From contig OOIN01000039.1 in the NCBI GenBank assembly GCA_900323505.1, positions 186,001 to 250,000 on the forward strand: a stretch of DNA of 64,000 bases. The letters are read 5' to 3'. Each line of letters opens with the position of its first letter. Positions within the stretch are counted from its first letter, which is position 1. The position numbers and the translations under genes were made by a program. This DNA is from Ustilago trichophora. Lineage: Eukaryota; Basidiomycota; Ustilaginomycetes; Ustilaginales; Ustilaginaceae. The notes under the pieces are model-generated. The model searched no databases and was not told where the DNA came from. It worked only from the letters and a program-made list of their open reading frames with translations. Shown in pieces: positions 1-9,022 of this stretch.

Positions 1-919
1 GCGGACTGAAGGGAAGGGGTCGCATGATCTGGGCATGCATCTTGTCGATCAACTTGACAGTCTGACTGACAGTGTCATTCCACGTCTCAACCTGCCAGGC
101 CAGATCTCTGGTCCTCTTTCTCTCCTCCAACGAAGGATACTCCCAAATGTGGAAGACGGTGTGCAATCCACCAATCTGGGTGAACCAGGCACCGATGGGT
201 TCGACAAACTTTCTCCTTGCCTCGAGTCCACGTCTCCAGTGCTGCTCCCACTCGAGCAAGTGACCTGGCTTGAGATGGTATGTCCTGAGCTCATACAGAC
301 CGTTGGTGGTGCGAGGTGGGGAAGAGGGCCAGAAGGAGAATTCCTGAGTGAGCCAGTTGGATCGGTTGGAGAGAAGCGGGCGGATGCGGCGGGTGAGTTC
401 TTGGAAGTCAGGATCGGAGCGAAGAGCGGACTCGGCCTTGTCGTAACCTGCATAGCCGTCGTACTCCCAAATATGGTAGAAAGTCTCGAGATCGCCGACA
501 ATGACTTCCCAGCTACCGGTGAGACGCATGGGAAGGCCCTTTTCGGCGAGCTTGGGAAAGTATTGGGCGATGAGGGAACGGTATTCATCCGAATGGGCGG
601 GGGAGACGGATTGGCGCTGGATCTCGTGAATGTATTTGCCACGTGCGACCTGCATCGAGTGAGACTGCTGTGTGACGCCTTCAGCTTTGGCCTTGTCTGA
701 ACCGTGTAGAAGCGACTTGAGAAGGCTCTGCTTGGGTTGCTGTCCATCCTGTTCGGGCTGCTGCTGGCTTGTTGCGCCGTTCTGCTCAGCGGAAAGGGGT
801 CGCGAGGGGATGATGAGCGATCGAGATGCTACGAGAGTGGTAGCAGAAGGTGTGAGTGTCCTTGTCGACCAGCCTCGGGTGGCTGTTCGCAGACCTCGAC
901 CAGCGAGGGAAGCGGTCAT
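1..919 (-). CDS. NIPSNAP family mitochondrial protein (3' end cut by window edge)
   Basis: The minus-strand frame is open from an ATG at 919 to the left edge, about 306 residues. Two NIPSNAP-like (dimeric alpha/beta barrel) repeats are visible: one around residues 80-165 with the motif TFYHIWEYDGYAGYDKAE, and a second around 195-280 with LYELRTYHLKPG followed by TVFHIWEYPSLEERKR. The visible frame ends in MRPLPFSP; fungal NIPSNAP proteins end close to such a motif, so only a few codons should be missing. The first 45 residues are Arg/Ser/Thr-rich with almost no acidic residues, as in a mitochondrial presequence. Family members are mitochondrial proteins tied to vesicle or mitophagy functions in animals; the fungal role is unclear. 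It is divergent from PIL1. The family call is firm, the function is not. Confidence 0.88.
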   Translation of the reverse strand, partial: MTASLAGRGLRTATRGWSTRTLTPSATTLVASRSLIIPSRPLSAEQNGATSQQQPEQDGQQPKQSLLKSLLHGSDKAKAEGVTQQSHSMQVARGKYIHEIQRQSVSPAHSDEYRSLIAQYFPKLAEKGLPMRLTGSWEVIVGDLETFYHIWEYDGYAGYDKAESALRSDPDFQELTRRIRPLLSNRSNWLTQEFSFWPSSPPRTTNGLYELRTYHLKPGHLLEWEQHWRRGLEARRKFVEPIGAWFTQIGGLHTVFHIWEYPSLEERKRTRDLAWQVETWNDTVSQTVKLIDKMHAQIMRPLPFSP

Positions 920-1663
920 TGTGGATACGCGATAGCGAGGATGTATATGCTTGTGCTATGTTCTTCAAAAGCAGTGTGTTTATGTGTTTGATCCTAAAGA
1001 CAGCGATGTTTGATGTGTTTGAGGGATGGTGGTTGTGACATGAAAACGGACAGCCAACTGAGCTTCTTTCAAGAGGTGTGGGGAAAGTGTTGAGTGAGGC
1101 GGAATTAGAGGTGCAACGACGCTCGAGCCACGCTTCCTTTCCTCCAGCATTTCTCCACTCTCAGGCTCTAAGATGCACAAAAGCTGCAGCACGTGACGTC
1201 AGCGGGGGATAGAAGTAGCAACGACGGTCTAACAAACTCGAAAAATTGGCGGAGTTGTGCATACAATACAGTACTGTACAGTACAGTACGTTGCCGTCAT
1301 CGCTTCTCGGCATGACCGATTTGTTGAATTTATTTATTAAAAAAGAAAGCCCTAAACTGAGACACCTGAGGAAACAGAGCACACAGCACAGCCATGTTTG
1401 CTGCCAAGAAGCCCCTCTCTCTTGTTTCATCATCATCACCCATCTTTGGATTCATTGCCGGACTCGGCTCAGTGGCGATTCACTCTACCACCATCACCAT
1501 CATCATCGCAAATTCTGGCCCGACGAGGATCCCATATACCCCCCTTCTCCGGCCTCCTCTTTCTTTGCTTCAACAACAGAATACCCACTGCATTCATCCA
1601 CCACACAGACACCTTCAGCCCCATCTACCCGAGACCAAGTAGTGACCAACATCACTCGCAACC
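920..1663. other. Divergent intergenic region between NIPSNAP gene and PIL1
   Basis: This region must carry both promoters. It holds a 23-nt tract of TACAG/CTGTA units at 1267-1289 (palindromic core GTACTGTAC), an A/T-rich stretch at 1319-1347 and CAT/CAC-rich simple sequence around 1430-1510. Short reading frames here are compositional and I do not call them. Confidence 0.6.
1267..1289. repeat. TACAG/CTGTA palindromic tract, copy 1
   Basis: Pentanucleotide units TACAG and their reverse complement alternate here and create overlapping palindromes around GTACTGTAC. The same nine-base core recurs in six other intergenic places in this window. Function unknown. Confidence 0.8.
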
Positions 1664-3898
1664 ATGTCGTTCCTCAGAAAGGCACAGCAGCATGTTGCGC
1701 ACACCTCTAAACTTCCAGCACTTGGCAACCAGGATCTGAGGCAGCTTCAAGATGTCATCACGTCCGAAAAAAACTTTATCCAAGCCAACACCAAGGCTGC
1801 CACCGATTTCAAGAAGAACGCAGAATCCATCAAGGCTTGGTCGGCTGAAGAAGGTCCTGATCTCAACGATGTCGTCGGCAAAGTCTCACTGCTTTACGAC
1901 CACTATGCTGCCTCCCAGAACCGTCTCAACTCGCACCTTAGCACCGTTCGTCTGCATTTCAAATCCATCCGTACTCGCGAAGAGGCCCTCGCCGATCTAA
2001 AGAGCCGCAAACGCTCCCTCGGCTCCGATATCGAAAAAGTCGAAAAGAAGCTCGCCAAAATGGGCCCAGAGAACAAGGAGCTCATGAAGGTCACCGCCCA
2101 ACTCAAGGAGATGCGTGGAGAGATGGAAGGTCTCCACATCGAAGTCATGAACGAAGAAGCTGCCATCGGCGACTTTAAGAGACGAACCGTCCGAGAAGCT
2201 CTAGGCATCAAATCCGGCGCTCTGCTCGAAATGGCCGAGAAGCTCACCATCGTCGCCGAGATCTCCAAGCTCATGCTCGAGGAGATTCCGCTTCAAGCAA
2301 CTCAGCCTGGCATGCCTCGTGCAGAGTACTACGGCTTTGCAAAGACCGAATCGCTCCTGCAGGAAGCTACGCGATGCATCGCAGATGTCGGTTTCACGCC
2401 TAACGGTCCTTCTGCAGGCATTCCACGATTCGGCGACATGACGCTGGCCGACACCACCGCCAACGCTTCCAGAGACATGAGCCACTCGTTCGCCAACCCT
2501 GATGGTGACGTGTATCACGACATGCCCTCCCACGGCTCGGGCGGAGACGTCAACCCAGACACTGGATACAGCCCTTCTGTCGGCCGCGTGCTCAGCACCG
2601 AGGATGTCGCTCGCACCCCCATCTACGCTCAGCACGCTTCTCGATCCCAGTGGACTCAGGACAGCCCAGCTGGTGAGCAACACATGTCGGATCCCGCTAC
2701 CAACGAATGGGCTCAGTCCAGCTACGAACGTGGCGACACTTCTACTGCCTCTGCCGCCGCTGCCGCCGCTTTGGCTGCCACCGCAGGTGCTGATCTGAAC
2801 GCTGTTCCAGGTCACGGCGACCCCAATCAGCCCGATGGTGGCTTCCTCATGCAGAACAGTGCATCCTACACCGGCTCTGCAGGTGTCGCTTCTGGCCCAC
2901 AGTATGGATCCAATCGAAACAGCGTCGACTACCAGAGCGCACAGGGCGGGCATGCCAACGACCACACAGCACCTGCTGGTCTATCAGCTCGTGGCACTTC
3001 GACGGAGGGACATCAGTCTGAGGCCTACGATGGCTACACTGCCACTGGCGCCTCGCAGGCGCAGCACCATGAGACTGCAGCTAACCCGACCGCGATGCTC
3101 GGTGCTCCAACTCTGCCGCCCCTCCGCACTGCTACTCCCCTGAACGGCTCGACCAGCGCAGCTCAAGCGGCTGTAGCATCACCCCAGACGTATTCGGCTA
3201 CCGACGACTCTGCCTACTTCCAGTCGATCGGCAGCACTCGTGCCATGCAAGAAGCTGTGCGCCGTCCCACCTCTCCCAATCAGAACGCCAGCCGCATGTC
3301 ATCCTACGGAGCTCTTGGTGCCGCCACCACCCAGTCCACAGGAGGCGAAGGCAAGAAAGTCACCGCCGCCGCCTTCCGTCGCGGCTTTTCACGCAACCCT
3401 TCCAGCCAGGCCAACATGACCTCCACCATCCCCTCCAACTCCTACGACGCCCCTGACCAAGGCTGGAACAATAACCCTCTGCCACAGCCACCCAACCTTC
3501 ACGCCAATCTGTCCACGCCAACCCCACCAGGCGGATACAATGGTACCACTCCAGACTCGGAACACATTGTGCCACCTTTGCATATTCAGAAGCGCAACTC
3601 TAACTCCCATGCGAATCCACTCGGCGCCGCAGCGGCCGCAGGAACACCGGCTGATATGCAGGGCAGGAGGTACAGCAATGATCTGAATGTTTCCGGATCG
3701 GACAATCCTGCCCCTCCTTACCTGCCCGATCAACACCAACAGCAGCAGCAGCACGGTGTCAGCAGCGTAGACTACGCACAGCACCAGCCGGGCTTCCCCC
3801 CTCCCCACCAGATTCCGCCACCGGGACCACAGAGACAACATAGCAGCCAGTATGCAGAGTACGCTGCGCCTCCCCCGCCTGGTTACGGATATGCATAA
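1664..3898 (+). CDS. PIL1: Eisosome core component Pil1/Lsp1 (BAR domain)
   Basis: The protein has 744 residues. The first ~270 form the conserved Pil1/Lsp1 BAR-domain region: a basic amphipathic start (MSFLRKAQQHVAHTSKLP), the early block LQDVITSEKNF, and long charged helices with VEKKLAKMGPENKEL and AAIGDFKRRTVREALGIKSGAL. Pil1 assembles on the inner face of the plasma membrane and shapes eisosome furrows, binding phosphoinositides. The remaining ~470 residues are a low-complexity tail rich in Ala, Ser, Gln, Pro and Tyr, so the protein is about twice the length of the yeast orthologue (~340 residues). The ATG at 1664 lies in a good context (ACC before ATG) and begins exactly where Pil1 proteins begin. 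No intron is needed. Confidence 0.96.
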   Translation: MSFLRKAQQHVAHTSKLPALGNQDLRQLQDVITSEKNFIQANTKAATDFKKNAESIKAWSAEEGPDLNDVVGKVSLLYDHYAASQNRLNSHLSTVRLHFKSIRTREEALADLKSRKRSLGSDIEKVEKKLAKMGPENKELMKVTAQLKEMRGEMEGLHIEVMNEEAAIGDFKRRTVREALGIKSGALLEMAEKLTIVAEISKLMLEEIPLQATQPGMPRAEYYGFAKTESLLQEATRCIADVGFTPNGPSAGIPRFGDMTLADTTANASRDMSHSFANPDGDVYHDMPSHGSGGDVNPDTGYSPSVGRVLSTEDVARTPIYAQHASRSQWTQDSPAGEQHMSDPATNEWAQSSYERGDTSTASAAAAAALAATAGADLNAVPGHGDPNQPDGGFLMQNSASYTGSAGVASGPQYGSNRNSVDYQSAQGGHANDHTAPAGLSARGTSTEGHQSEAYDGYTATGASQAQHHETAANPTAMLGAPTLPPLRTATPLNGSTSAAQAAVASPQTYSATDDSAYFQSIGSTRAMQEAVRRPTSPNQNASRMSSYGALGAATTQSTGGEGKKVTAAAFRRGFSRNPSSQANMTSTIPSNSYDAPDQGWNNNPLPQPPNLHANLSTPTPPGGYNGTTPDSEHIVPPLHIQKRNSNSHANPLGAAAAAGTPADMQGRRYSNDLNVSGSDNPAPPYLPDQHQQQQQHGVSSVDYAQHQPGFPPPHQIPPPGPQRQHSSQYAEYAAPPPPGYGYA

Positions 3899-4979
3899 GT
3901 TGACGAGTCTCTAAGTTATGTCAGTCGTTTGATTTAGGTCTAGTAGGGATGATACCTTAATTTATGCTTTGATTGTATCCAAAATAGGTATGATGCCAGG
4001 TGTGAGGCTGTACGTGATGTGTATGTGAGTGCGCCCTGTGGCAGAAAAGTGCTGTGTAGGTTGATTGCCCTTTGTAGGTTGATCGCCTTTCGTCAGGTCG
4101 GCAGAGAGACCACAGGAGCTCGTAATGGTGAGAACAGCGGCAGAAGCACTTGTTTCTGCTCGCGAGGAGCCACCCACTGTTGCGAGGTGATACATGCATC
4201 TGCACGGTGGAACGAGATACCACAGGCCATGTTTTGTCAGACGGCGAAGCTTGAACCCGTTCCAAATCCACTGTTGTAGCCTCAAATTTGCAAGCTGTAG
4301 ATACAGGACGGTCGACTCTGTTGTCACACTTCTAGCAGACGAAGGTGAATGACATCGATCTCCGATTGTGGGGAGCTGCTCCAGCTCGGCCCTTGCCATG
4401 CAGCTATCTCTGATGGGTTGGAAGGTGTGCATTGTGCTTGTGAAATCGGCCAACCTCGGACCGATACACTTGCTTTCAGGCTAAATTTTGACCAGCCAGC
4501 GGTCGGTCAACGCAGGGTTCCAACGTGACAGATTTGTTGACAGCTTTTGAGAACTTCTCCGCATCGCAAGGCCGGACCGAGGCTGAAGTTGATAAGATAC
4601 CGCGTTGACCTTGCGCAAGTGCATTCTGTTGACCGGCGGCGGCGATAAGGATAGCTGACTGCAGGGAGAATGCGGGGGAAGAAGCAATGGTACCGAGGTC
4701 GGAGCGACTTCCGGGGATCGGCGGGGGATCTTCCGACCCTGAACATGGTCTTGAAGGATGGGAAAAGGAGGAAGGGTGTTTGTCACAGCCGAGGGAAGGG
4801 CAAGGGTCGTGTCTTGTGTGTTGAGCTCGACACGTGTTGGTGATGGTCTGCATGATGGATGCTATGGGGTTGATAAGATGCGGGGTGAAAGGGTGAAGGT
4901 ACTTATAGCGGTTTGCACCTGCCTGCATCTTGTATCCTGTCGGCCTTACCCCATCATCCACCTTGGAGCCTCCAGTACA
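3899..4979. other. Intergenic region upstream of GH76 gene
   Basis: It holds the PIL1 3' region and the GH76 promoter. The only structure I see is an imperfect tandem duplication of about 18 nt at 4055-4090 (TGTAGGTTGATYGCC units). Reading frames of about 160 codons on the minus strand have no recognisable motif and are not called. Confidence 0.5.
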
Positions 4980-6086
4980 ATGTTGTGGACCAAGCTTCTC
5001 CCCATGGCCCTCGCTGGCCTCCTTGCACCCAGCAGTATCAGCGCCACACCACTTCCTCCGAACACCAACGTAGGCCGACCAAAAGTAGACGCAGGCCTAC
5101 ACTCCCTCTTCTCCTACTACAACAGTACCGATGGCCGATTCGACACCTCTGCATCCTGGTGGCTCACCGGAAACGCCCTAACCGCCGTGCTCGAGTATAC
5201 TGACAAGACCCACTCGCGCCGCTTCATGCAGCAGATCCTCAACACCATCGAGCAGCAGAAAAAGCCTCTGCCCTGGTGGCCCAGCGGCGGAGGCATCTTC
5301 CGGGCCGACTCTACCGACGACACGGGCTGGTATGCTCTGGCAATGCTCAAGATGTTTGACGTTACCCACGACACCAAGTATCTCGACTATGCCGTGCTCG
5401 ATGCCGAATATCTCAGGAGTTTTGAGAGTAGCGCATGCGGTGGAGGCATCATTTGGGATATCCCGTCGAAGAGTTACAAGAATGCGATCAGCAACGAGCT
5501 CTACCTGGCACTCACCGCCGGTCTGGCAAACAGATTGCAAGATAAGAAGGAGGCGAAAAAGTGGTTAAACATTGCCAGGGCCCAGTATAGCTGGTTCTTG
5601 CACAGTGGGATGATCAATTCGCAATCTCTGATCAACGATGGTCTTACCGATGACTGCAAGAACAACGGAAAGACCATCTGGTCGTACAACCAAGGTGTGA
5701 TTTTGGGAGCATCGGTAGAGCTTTTCCTCGCCGACAACCACGAGCGAGAATACCTCGACCGAGCCCAACGCATCGCCAATGCCGTTCTCGCCTCTCCTGC
5801 CTTCAACAGCGCCTCGGGAATCCTTGTCGAGTCGTGCGAAGCTTCGGGAAGCTGCAACACCGATCAGGACGCTTTCAAGGGCATCTTTATGCGAAACTTG
5901 GACAAGCTCAACAGAGTGCTCCCAGGGCGTCCGTACACGAGGTATATTCAGCGCCAGGCAAATGAGGCATTCACTAAAGGAAGGAATGCGACTGACTTCT
6001 ATGGCGTTCAATGGACTGGTCCCATCGGGCAGGCAAACGTTGGAACACAAGGCAGCGCGGTTAGTCTGCTCGTTGCTTCCTTGTGA
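4980..6086 (+). CDS. Secreted GH76-type alpha-1,6-mannanase-like glycoside hydrolase
   Basis: I start this 368-residue protein at 4980, because the Met there begins a typical signal peptide (MLWTKLLPMALAGLLAPSS, cleavage near residue 22); the frame can be read 74 codons further upstream but that part is not protein-like. GH76 landmarks: WWLTGNALTAVLEYTDKT near residue 60, the Asp pair in STDDTGWYALAML (residues 113-114, the expected catalytic acids), the Cys-Gly-Gly-Gly-Ile-Ile-Trp motif near 153, KNAISNELYLAL near 167 and WSYNQGVILGASVEL near 234. GH76 enzymes act on alpha-1,6-mannan of fungal cell walls. There is no hydrophobic C-terminal tail, so unlike yeast Dcw1/Dfg5 it should be freely secreted, not GPI-anchored. 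Exact substrate is not inferable. Confidence 0.88.
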   Translation: MLWTKLLPMALAGLLAPSSISATPLPPNTNVGRPKVDAGLHSLFSYYNSTDGRFDTSASWWLTGNALTAVLEYTDKTHSRRFMQQILNTIEQQKKPLPWWPSGGGIFRADSTDDTGWYALAMLKMFDVTHDTKYLDYAVLDAEYLRSFESSACGGGIIWDIPSKSYKNAISNELYLALTAGLANRLQDKKEAKKWLNIARAQYSWFLHSGMINSQSLINDGLTDDCKNNGKTIWSYNQGVILGASVELFLADNHEREYLDRAQRIANAVLASPAFNSASGILVESCEASGSCNTDQDAFKGIFMRNLDKLNRVLPGRPYTRYIQRQANEAFTKGRNATDFYGVQWTGPIGQANVGTQGSAVSLLVASL

Positions 6087-6310
6087 GAGTGGAGAGATGG
6101 AACATGGAAGTAGAGGATGTCGCCGTGCTGTATGGGACATGATTTTGTACGCAGCAACAAAGCCTCGTCAGAGTCATCCGAAATGGGCTCTGGATGTTTC
6201 CACAACTGAAATCGCATCGAGCAAGCTGGTTTCTATTCCGTGGTGTTTGGCTGATCTAGTGTATGTGTGGTTTATGCTCTATCTCTGTACGGGTGCTCCC
6301 AACGTGGCTC

Positions 6311-8440
6311 TTACTCGTCACCGGGATTCTTGTACCTCCTGAGCGCGCGCTGTCTCGCCTCTGCATGTTCTACGATAGGCTTTGGGTAACCCAACTTTTC
6401 GAACTCTGCTTTGCTCAACCGTTTGTACGGATCGTGAATCGCGTTGCCCTTGACGCCCTTCAACTCGGGCACAAAGTGTCTGATATAGTCTCCCTGGGGA
6501 TCGCTCTTCTCGCTCTGCGAAAGCGGGTTGAAGATTCTGAAGTAGGGTTGGGGATCGGTACCTGTACTGGCGCTCCACTGCCAACCACCGTTGTTGCTCG
6601 CGAAATCTTGGTCGATAAAGTTGAGCGAAAAGTGTCTTTCGCCCTCGCGCCAATCGTGCAACAGATGCTTGGTGAGGAACATGGCAGTAATCATGCGGCC
6701 ACGGTTGTGAATGTAACCTTGCTTGATGCACTGTCGCTGGGCAGCGTCGACGATGGGGTATCCGGTACGACCTTCTTTCCACGCTTGAAGCGTTGCTGGG
6801 TCCGTCTCCCATTTGACGTCTTCGTACTTGGTGATGAAAGCATGGCCCATGCAGACTTTGGGCCATGCAGCGAGAACGTGACCGTAGAAGTCGCGGAAGG
6901 ATATTTCGGTGTTCCACATGGCTGCGCCAGAGTCTCGCCCAACGTGAAGCTTGCCTTTGGTGAGCTCTTTGGTTCTGCGCAAGCATTCTCGTGCCGACAC
7001 GAGACCGGCAGCGAGATAAGGGCTGATTCTGGAAGTTCCGTTTTCGTTCATGAGGTTTCGACCTTCAGCATAGCGACCGAGGCGAGAGTCTTTGGCGTTG
7101 CCTCCAACGTTCTTGGTCGAAGGCTCGTTGGCTGGACGGTCGAGTGCGGTTTCTCCGCCTTTGCCCTTCATAAAGTTATCGAGTACCTGTTTAGGAGCGT
7201 CACCGGTAACGGGCCATAGTTTAGCCATGTAGTCGCGATCTTTGCATTCGAAGCCGGGAAGCTCTTCGGGGATGCCAAAGCCTTTGCCGAGCTTGTCGAG
7301 GTGGAAGAGCTCGCCAAGGGTGGAATCCTTGTGGATGGACTTGTCGTTCGCTTCGGGATCAGGAGATGCTTCGATAAGCGACATATCCTTTGCGATGGCA
7401 TCGGTCCACTTTCGGTTCCAGGGCGAGAAGACAGAGTAAGGACGCCCGTCGTTGGTCACCACTCTTCCGGGTGGGACAACGTAGCAATCGTGGAAGAGGC
7501 TGAATGCGACTTTGCTGTCGTTGGCAGCGTTGACCATGTTGATATCGCGCCAAAGCTCGTCCACCTCGTACTCGATGTTGCCCGTAAGCTGGGAGACGTT
7601 CCACTGCTTGCACATGTCAAACACTTTTTCGCCCACCTTTGTTCGGTCTCCTTCGTGGGTGTAGACGACAAAGGGGATATCGAGTTTGTCAAACTGCTCT
7701 TTGAGACTAGCCAGTGTGCGAAGGACAAAATCGATCCTACGAGCACCCCTGTCGTGCGCCCTGTAGTCTGCAGGAGTGATGACAAAGAGCGCAATGAGAT
7801 TGCCACCTTTGCCCTTGTTGCTCCTCTCGTGGGCAAGGGAAGAAGCGTGGGCAAGCGCTCTGTTGTCGTGAATGCGAAGATCGTGCATCCTCATCCAGTA
7901 GATAACATTCTTGCCATCGCCAGGATTGTTGCTCTTGTTGGGAGCATGTTTCTTCAACGCCTCCTCCAAATCTTGCAATGGAGTTTTGTCGTCCTTTCGA
8001 CCTTTGGGAGCTGGGTTGAAATCGGAACTCTTCCATCCTTCGCCTGACTTGGCATATGCTTGACCGCCATACTGCTTCTCGACTTTGGCGCCGCCAGTGA
8101 TGACAGATGAACGGGAAGAGTCCTTTGTAGTAGAGGCAGAGTTTTTCTTTGCACGCTTGTTGGGAGGCTTGGAAGTTTCGGATTCGTCTTCGTCAGGGTG
8201 CTCGGCGAGTTTCGGATCAAGCGCTTTTTCGTCTTCGTCGTGGTTGTCCGACGGAGCCGGGGAGTCGGGTTTGCGTTTGCTGGCTGCCATTGTGTCGCTG
8301 AACCGTCTGGCAGAAGACTGAGATGGAAAGCGGGGTGTGGAAGGCAGAAGACAAGGGCGCAGCAGAAGAGTGGTGGGTAAAGACCGTACGACGAGAGAAA
8401 AGCGTAGGAAGGGGAGAAATGGCAACGCTCTAGGTTGCAT
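6311..8440 (-). CDS. PHR1: Class I CPD photolyase
   Basis: The protein has 709 residues from the first ATG at 8440. The photolyase N-terminal alpha/beta domain starts with NVIYWMRMHDLRIHDNRAL. The FAD-binding domain includes SRISPYLAAGLVS, AQRQCIKQGYIHNRGRM, LHDWREGERHF, and NNGGWQWSASTGTDPQPYFR followed by IFNP and DPQGDYIRHFVPEL, as in yeast Phr1 and other class I CPD photolyases. It repairs UV-induced cyclobutane dimers using blue light with FAD and a second antenna cofactor. Two in-frame starts matter. The ATG at 8440 (weak context, T at -3) gives an Arg-rich, acid-free extension resembling a mitochondrial presequence. The ATG at 8290 (A at -3, G at +4) gives MAASKRKPDS, with NKRAKKN later as a possible nuclear signal. 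It shares a 0.58 kb divergent promoter with PRPP synthetase. Confidence 0.95.
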   Translation of the reverse strand: MQPRALPFLPFLRFSLVVRSLPTTLLLRPCLLPSTPRFPSQSSARRFSDTMAASKRKPDSPAPSDNHDEDEKALDPKLAEHPDEDESETSKPPNKRAKKNSASTTKDSSRSSVITGGAKVEKQYGGQAYAKSGEGWKSSDFNPAPKGRKDDKTPLQDLEEALKKHAPNKSNNPGDGKNVIYWMRMHDLRIHDNRALAHASSLAHERSNKGKGGNLIALFVITPADYRAHDRGARRIDFVLRTLASLKEQFDKLDIPFVVYTHEGDRTKVGEKVFDMCKQWNVSQLTGNIEYEVDELWRDINMVNAANDSKVAFSLFHDCYVVPPGRVVTNDGRPYSVFSPWNRKWTDAIAKDMSLIEASPDPEANDKSIHKDSTLGELFHLDKLGKGFGIPEELPGFECKDRDYMAKLWPVTGDAPKQVLDNFMKGKGGETALDRPANEPSTKNVGGNAKDSRLGRYAEGRNLMNENGTSRISPYLAAGLVSARECLRRTKELTKGKLHVGRDSGAAMWNTEISFRDFYGHVLAAWPKVCMGHAFITKYEDVKWETDPATLQAWKEGRTGYPIVDAAQRQCIKQGYIHNRGRMITAMFLTKHLLHDWREGERHFSLNFIDQDFASNNGGWQWSASTGTDPQPYFRIFNPLSQSEKSDPQGDYIRHFVPELKGVKGNAIHDPYKRLSKAEFEKLGYPKPIVEHAEARQRALRRYKNPGDE

Positions 8441-9022
8441 CGAAGGCTGTCTGGATCCTAGATGACGGTAACTCAGCAAGATCGCTTCGAGGTTTGCTCA
8501 AGCAGGGTTTGATTCTATTCCAGTTCGTCCATCCAACGAGGGGCTCCCGAGGGAGTGGATCACGAGAGCTCTGATGGAAGAGAGGATCGGCTTTGCTAAT
8601 CTCAACATGCATTCCGCTGCAGCTGTCAAAAGGAAAAAGACAAGAATTATCGTTGTTCGTTCGTTGCGCAATTGTTTGTGGAGGCATAACAATCATCTCC
8701 CGATTCATGGATTCAAACTCACCGATAGTGCAGCGGAAAGATCCGTCGTGTTGAGATTTTGGTTCCGTGATTCGCGCGAAAAGAAATCAAAAGTCGGTGA
8801 AATTGTAACTTTTTGCCCCCGCTCTCTCTGACACTCTCTCGGCAAGGGCCGAAGAAGCTCGTTTCTCTGATTTTGGCTCAGAAATATTTGGTCGTGCGAG
8901 GCAGAGTCGGTTGGATATGAAATGCTTGCGCTGCTGTTCAATATTTTCTTGACTCTTTACCTCTACTTGGTCACCCAACCCCTTTTCTTTTCTCTCTCTC
9001 TCACACACACGCTTTCGCAAAG
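8441..9022. other. Divergent promoter region of photolyase and PRPP synthetase
   Basis: No coding signal. Just upstream of the PRPP synthetase start there is a pyrimidine-rich leader with CT and CA runs (about 8975-9012). I do not see a clear TATA box. Confidence 0.5.

Noticed and set aside
49..747. 232-codon minus-strand frame at the left end
   Set aside because: It is out of phase with the NIPSNAP frame, which carries the real motifs and runs off the edge.
4758..4979. Upstream 74-codon extension of the GH76 frame
   Set aside because: It places non-hydrophobic, promoter-like sequence before an otherwise perfect signal peptide; the Met at 4980 is the better start.
6263..8047. Plus-strand frames of 318 and 248 codons over the photolyase
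   Set aside because: Shadows of the photolyase gene, whose minus-strand frame has clear conserved motifs throughout.
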